DNA of 18,057 nucleotides, taken from a bacterium. Its GTDB lineage: Bacteria; Dependentiae; Babeliae; Babeliales; RVW-14. The notes beneath the pieces were generated by a model. It made no database searches, had not been told where the DNA came from, and saw only the letters and a program-made list of their open reading frames with translations. The stretch is taken from contig RGUK01000017.1 in NCBI GenBank assembly GCA_010027825.1, forward strand, positions 1-18,057, read 5' to 3'. Position numbers and translations under genes: made by a program. The stretch's first letter is position 1. Every line of letters begins with the position of its first letter. Shown piece by piece: positions 13,279 to 18,057 of the stretch.

Positions 13279-14516
13279 ACCATCTGTATTCTTACAAATT
13301 TAGGTTGCATCCCACAAAGCAACAAGAAGTTTTGTTGAACAAGCACTTCGGTTGTGGAAGGTTTGTATACAACCATTTTTTAGACAAAAGAATACAAGAA
13401 TACAAAAACAACAAAAAGTCAATAAGCAGAAAAGACAACGAAAAAGAACTGCCAATTCTAAAGAAAGAACATCCTTGGCTCAAAGAAGTAGGAAGTCAAA
13501 GTTTGCAATATGCGGTTGAGTGTCTCCAAAATGCATACGACAACTTTTTTCGTAAAGTCAAACAAAAGAACAAAGGAAATAAAGGTTTCCCAAAATTCAA
13601 GCGTATAAATGACAAACAATCATTCCGAGTAAAGCAAAATATCAAAATCAAAGGTAAGAAACTCTGTTTTCCAAAGTTCTTGTCGGGAGTTAACTTTGTA
13701 CAAGATCGTGAATTTGAGGGTGAAATCAAGTTTGCAACAATAAGCAGAAACAAAGTTGGTCAATACTTTGTTTCAATCACTGTTCAAAAAGAAATACTAC
13801 CTTTGCCAACTTCATCGGAAGTAATTGCATTTGACCTTAATGTAAAAAACATAGTTGACAGCAACGGAAACAAGATACAAAATCCAAGACCAAACAAACA
13901 GTATGAACAAAGACTTAAACTTTTGAGCAAAGGTGTGAGCCGAAGCGAAAAAGGAAGCAATGGCAGGAAGAAAGCCAACCGAAGGTTGGCTAAACTGCAT
14001 TTAAAGATAACAAACAAGCGTGAAGATTTTCTACACAAGTTGACCCACCGTATAATCAACGAAAACCAAGTGATATGCGTTGAAGACTTGAGCGTGGAGA
14101 GCATGCTTAAAAAGGTTAGTCCCGACAAAAGAGATGAAACAAGGTGGAAAGAAAGAAACAGACACAAAGATATTGCTGATTGTGGGTTTCGCTCTTTTGT
14201 TGACAAACTGACCTACAAGGCGAAGTGGTGCGGTCGTGAATTAATCAAGGTTGACAGATACTTTCCATCTAGTCAACTTTGCAATAACTGCGGTTTTCAG
14301 AACAAAGAACTAAAACCAACCGATAGAGAGTGGTTTTGTTTTAACTGCTTTGAGAATGTTGACCGTGACCACAATGCAGCCTTGAATATACTTGACGAAG
14401 GATTAAAATACAGAACGGTAGGAACTACCGAGTTAGCCGCTTGTCCTGATGTAAGACCCGCTTTTGGTGGGCAGTTGGTTGGAGCGGAAACCCACCCGTC
14501 TTTAGCGGGTGGGTAG
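13275..14516 (+). CDS. tnpB: TnpB, RNA-guided nuclease of an IS200/IS605-type element
   Basis: TnpB of the OrfB/IS1341 type, an RNA-guided endonuclease that cuts targets matching a guide next to the element's right end. The TTG start at 13275 follows AGAGGA and overlaps the small RHH gene. All catalytic features are intact: the RuvC-I Asp in IAFDLNVKN (D187), the RuvC-II Glu in VICVEDLSV (E270), the RuvC-III Asp in VDRDHNAALNI (D365), and a Cys4 zinc ribbon (C336, C339, C355, C358). Length 413 aa is normal. The stop at 14514-14516 lies in the right-end hairpin, so the last codons also encode the end. Codon use is AT-rich and unlike the phage genes nearby. Confidence 0.93.
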   Translation: MNHLYSYKFRLHPTKQQEVLLNKHFGCGRFVYNHFLDKRIQEYKNNKKSISRKDNEKELPILKKEHPWLKEVGSQSLQYAVECLQNAYDNFFRKVKQKNKGNKGFPKFKRINDKQSFRVKQNIKIKGKKLCFPKFLSGVNFVQDREFEGEIKFATISRNKVGQYFVSITVQKEILPLPTSSEVIAFDLNVKNIVDSNGNKIQNPRPNKQYEQRLKLLSKGVSRSEKGSNGRKKANRRLAKLHLKITNKREDFLHKLTHRIINENQVICVEDLSVESMLKKVSPDKRDETRWKERNRHKDIADCGFRSFVDKLTYKAKWCGRELIKVDRYFPSSQLCNNCGFQNKELKPTDREWFCFNCFENVDRDHNAALNILDEGLKYRTVGTTELAACPDVRPAFGGQLVGAETHPSLAGG

Positions 14517-14521
14517 TTCAT
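14390..14521 (+). ncRNA. Predicted omega (right-end) RNA of TnpB
   Basis: In characterised TnpB elements the guide RNA comes from the 3' end of tnpB plus the right end. Here that region holds ACGGTAGGAACTACCG (a short stem near 14413-14428), then the terminal hairpin ACCCACCCG (14490-14498) with CGGGTGGGT (14506-14514), then TAGTTCAT. The guide would be the flanking DNA from about 14522 (ATGAGAATAGTATGTC). Both ends are estimates by analogy; no RNA evidence is available. Confidence 0.45.
14504..14521 (+). repeat. 18-bp terminal inverted repeat, right copy
   Basis: AGCGGGTGGGTAGTTCAT here is the exact reverse complement of ATGAACTACCCACCCGCT at 10824-10841. The two copies face outward and enclose 3.7 kb holding the fibre-type genes and TnpB. 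It is also the right end of the TnpB element. Confidence 0.85.
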
Positions 14522-14546
14522 ATGAGAATAGTATGTCAGACAAAAA

Positions 14547-14681
14547 ATGAATCCCAAATTCAAGACGCTTGATTTTTCAAGAAAACAGTTATCGTGGTTA
14601 ACAACAATACAAACAAGGGCTGCCATCAACAAGCCTATTGTGGACAACCACAAGGTTGAATCACAAACTCAGTACCTTTAG
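14547..14681 (+). CDS. Doubtful small ORF after TnpB (44 aa)
   Basis: ATG at 14547 to TAG at 14679-14681 reads MNPKFKTLDFSRKQLSWLTT and on. No ribosome site precedes it, and the product matches nothing I know. It lies between the TnpB element and the convergent adhesin gene, and overlaps an alternative reading of that gene's C-terminus. I keep it only as a possibility. Confidence 0.15.
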   Translation: MNPKFKTLDFSRKQLSWLTTIQTRAAINKPIVDNHKVESQTQYL

Positions 14682-14698
14682 GGGCTGGGTAGTTGATA

Positions 14699-18057
<3,359 letters not shown>

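Noticed and set aside
10824..14521. CRISPR array suggested by three similar hairpins
   Set aside because: Spacing is irregular (about 140 bases and 3.5 kb) and the flanks match IS200/IS605 ends next to TnpB.

Overview
The window looks like a piece of a large tailed bacteriophage (or prophage) genome. Genes are short and tightly packed, with ATGA or TGATG overlaps. There is no housekeeping operon, rRNA or tRNA. Much of the content is phage-like: several unrelated proteins opening with the same short tag, a DUF6065 protein, small virion-type proteins, a fibronectin/glycine-rich fibre protein, and a multidomain lectin-protease adhesin. The host cannot be named. The CCA-adding enzyme is class II and Shine-Dalgarno sites are strong, which favours a bacterial host. 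The left 10.7 kb prefers AGA/AGG for Arg and ATA for Ile at moderate GC.

Layout. 1-908 (minus): two unrecognised proteins, one running off the left edge. 954-3552 (plus): a coiled-coil membrane protein, a tagged protein of unknown function and a tagged CCA-adding-type nucleotidyltransferase. 5574-3554 (minus): a likely structural protein, a small glycine-rich protein and a glycosyltransferase-like protein. 5688-6560 (plus): DUF6065. 8512-6546 (minus): five overlapping genes, namely a tagged Gly/Pro/Cys-rich protein with a Lys/Arg tail, a patatin-like phospholipase, two more tagged small proteins and a 67-aa protein. 8558-8761 (plus): a DUF4177-like protein. 10754-8748 (minus): a membrane-anchored BCS1-like AAA ATPase, a 65-aa protein, a SET-domain protein and a small membrane protein.

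From about 10.82 to 14.52 kb the character changes. The segment is bounded by perfect 18-bp inverted copies of an IS200/IS605-type end. It holds a ~190-bp palindrome-flanked non-autonomous element, three or four plus-strand virion/fibre-like genes that use CG-type Arg codons, and a TnpB-only IS (small ribbon-helix-helix protein plus complete TnpB). From 14.70 kb to the right edge a single minus-strand frame encodes LamG-like, trypsin-like protease and LamG-like domains joined by Thr/Pro repeats.

The most interesting reading is that at least five, possibly six or seven, unrelated proteins carry a common N-terminal motif (hydrophobic-basic-aromatic, E/K, W/F, hydrophobic, then a hydrophobic-X-Glu site). 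It resembles the capsid-targeting sequence of T4 internal proteins. If so, the CCA-adding enzyme and the polycationic Cys-rich protein would be packaged in the head and delivered into the host. A second point of interest is the tail-type module framed by inverted transposon ends, next to an intact TnpB.
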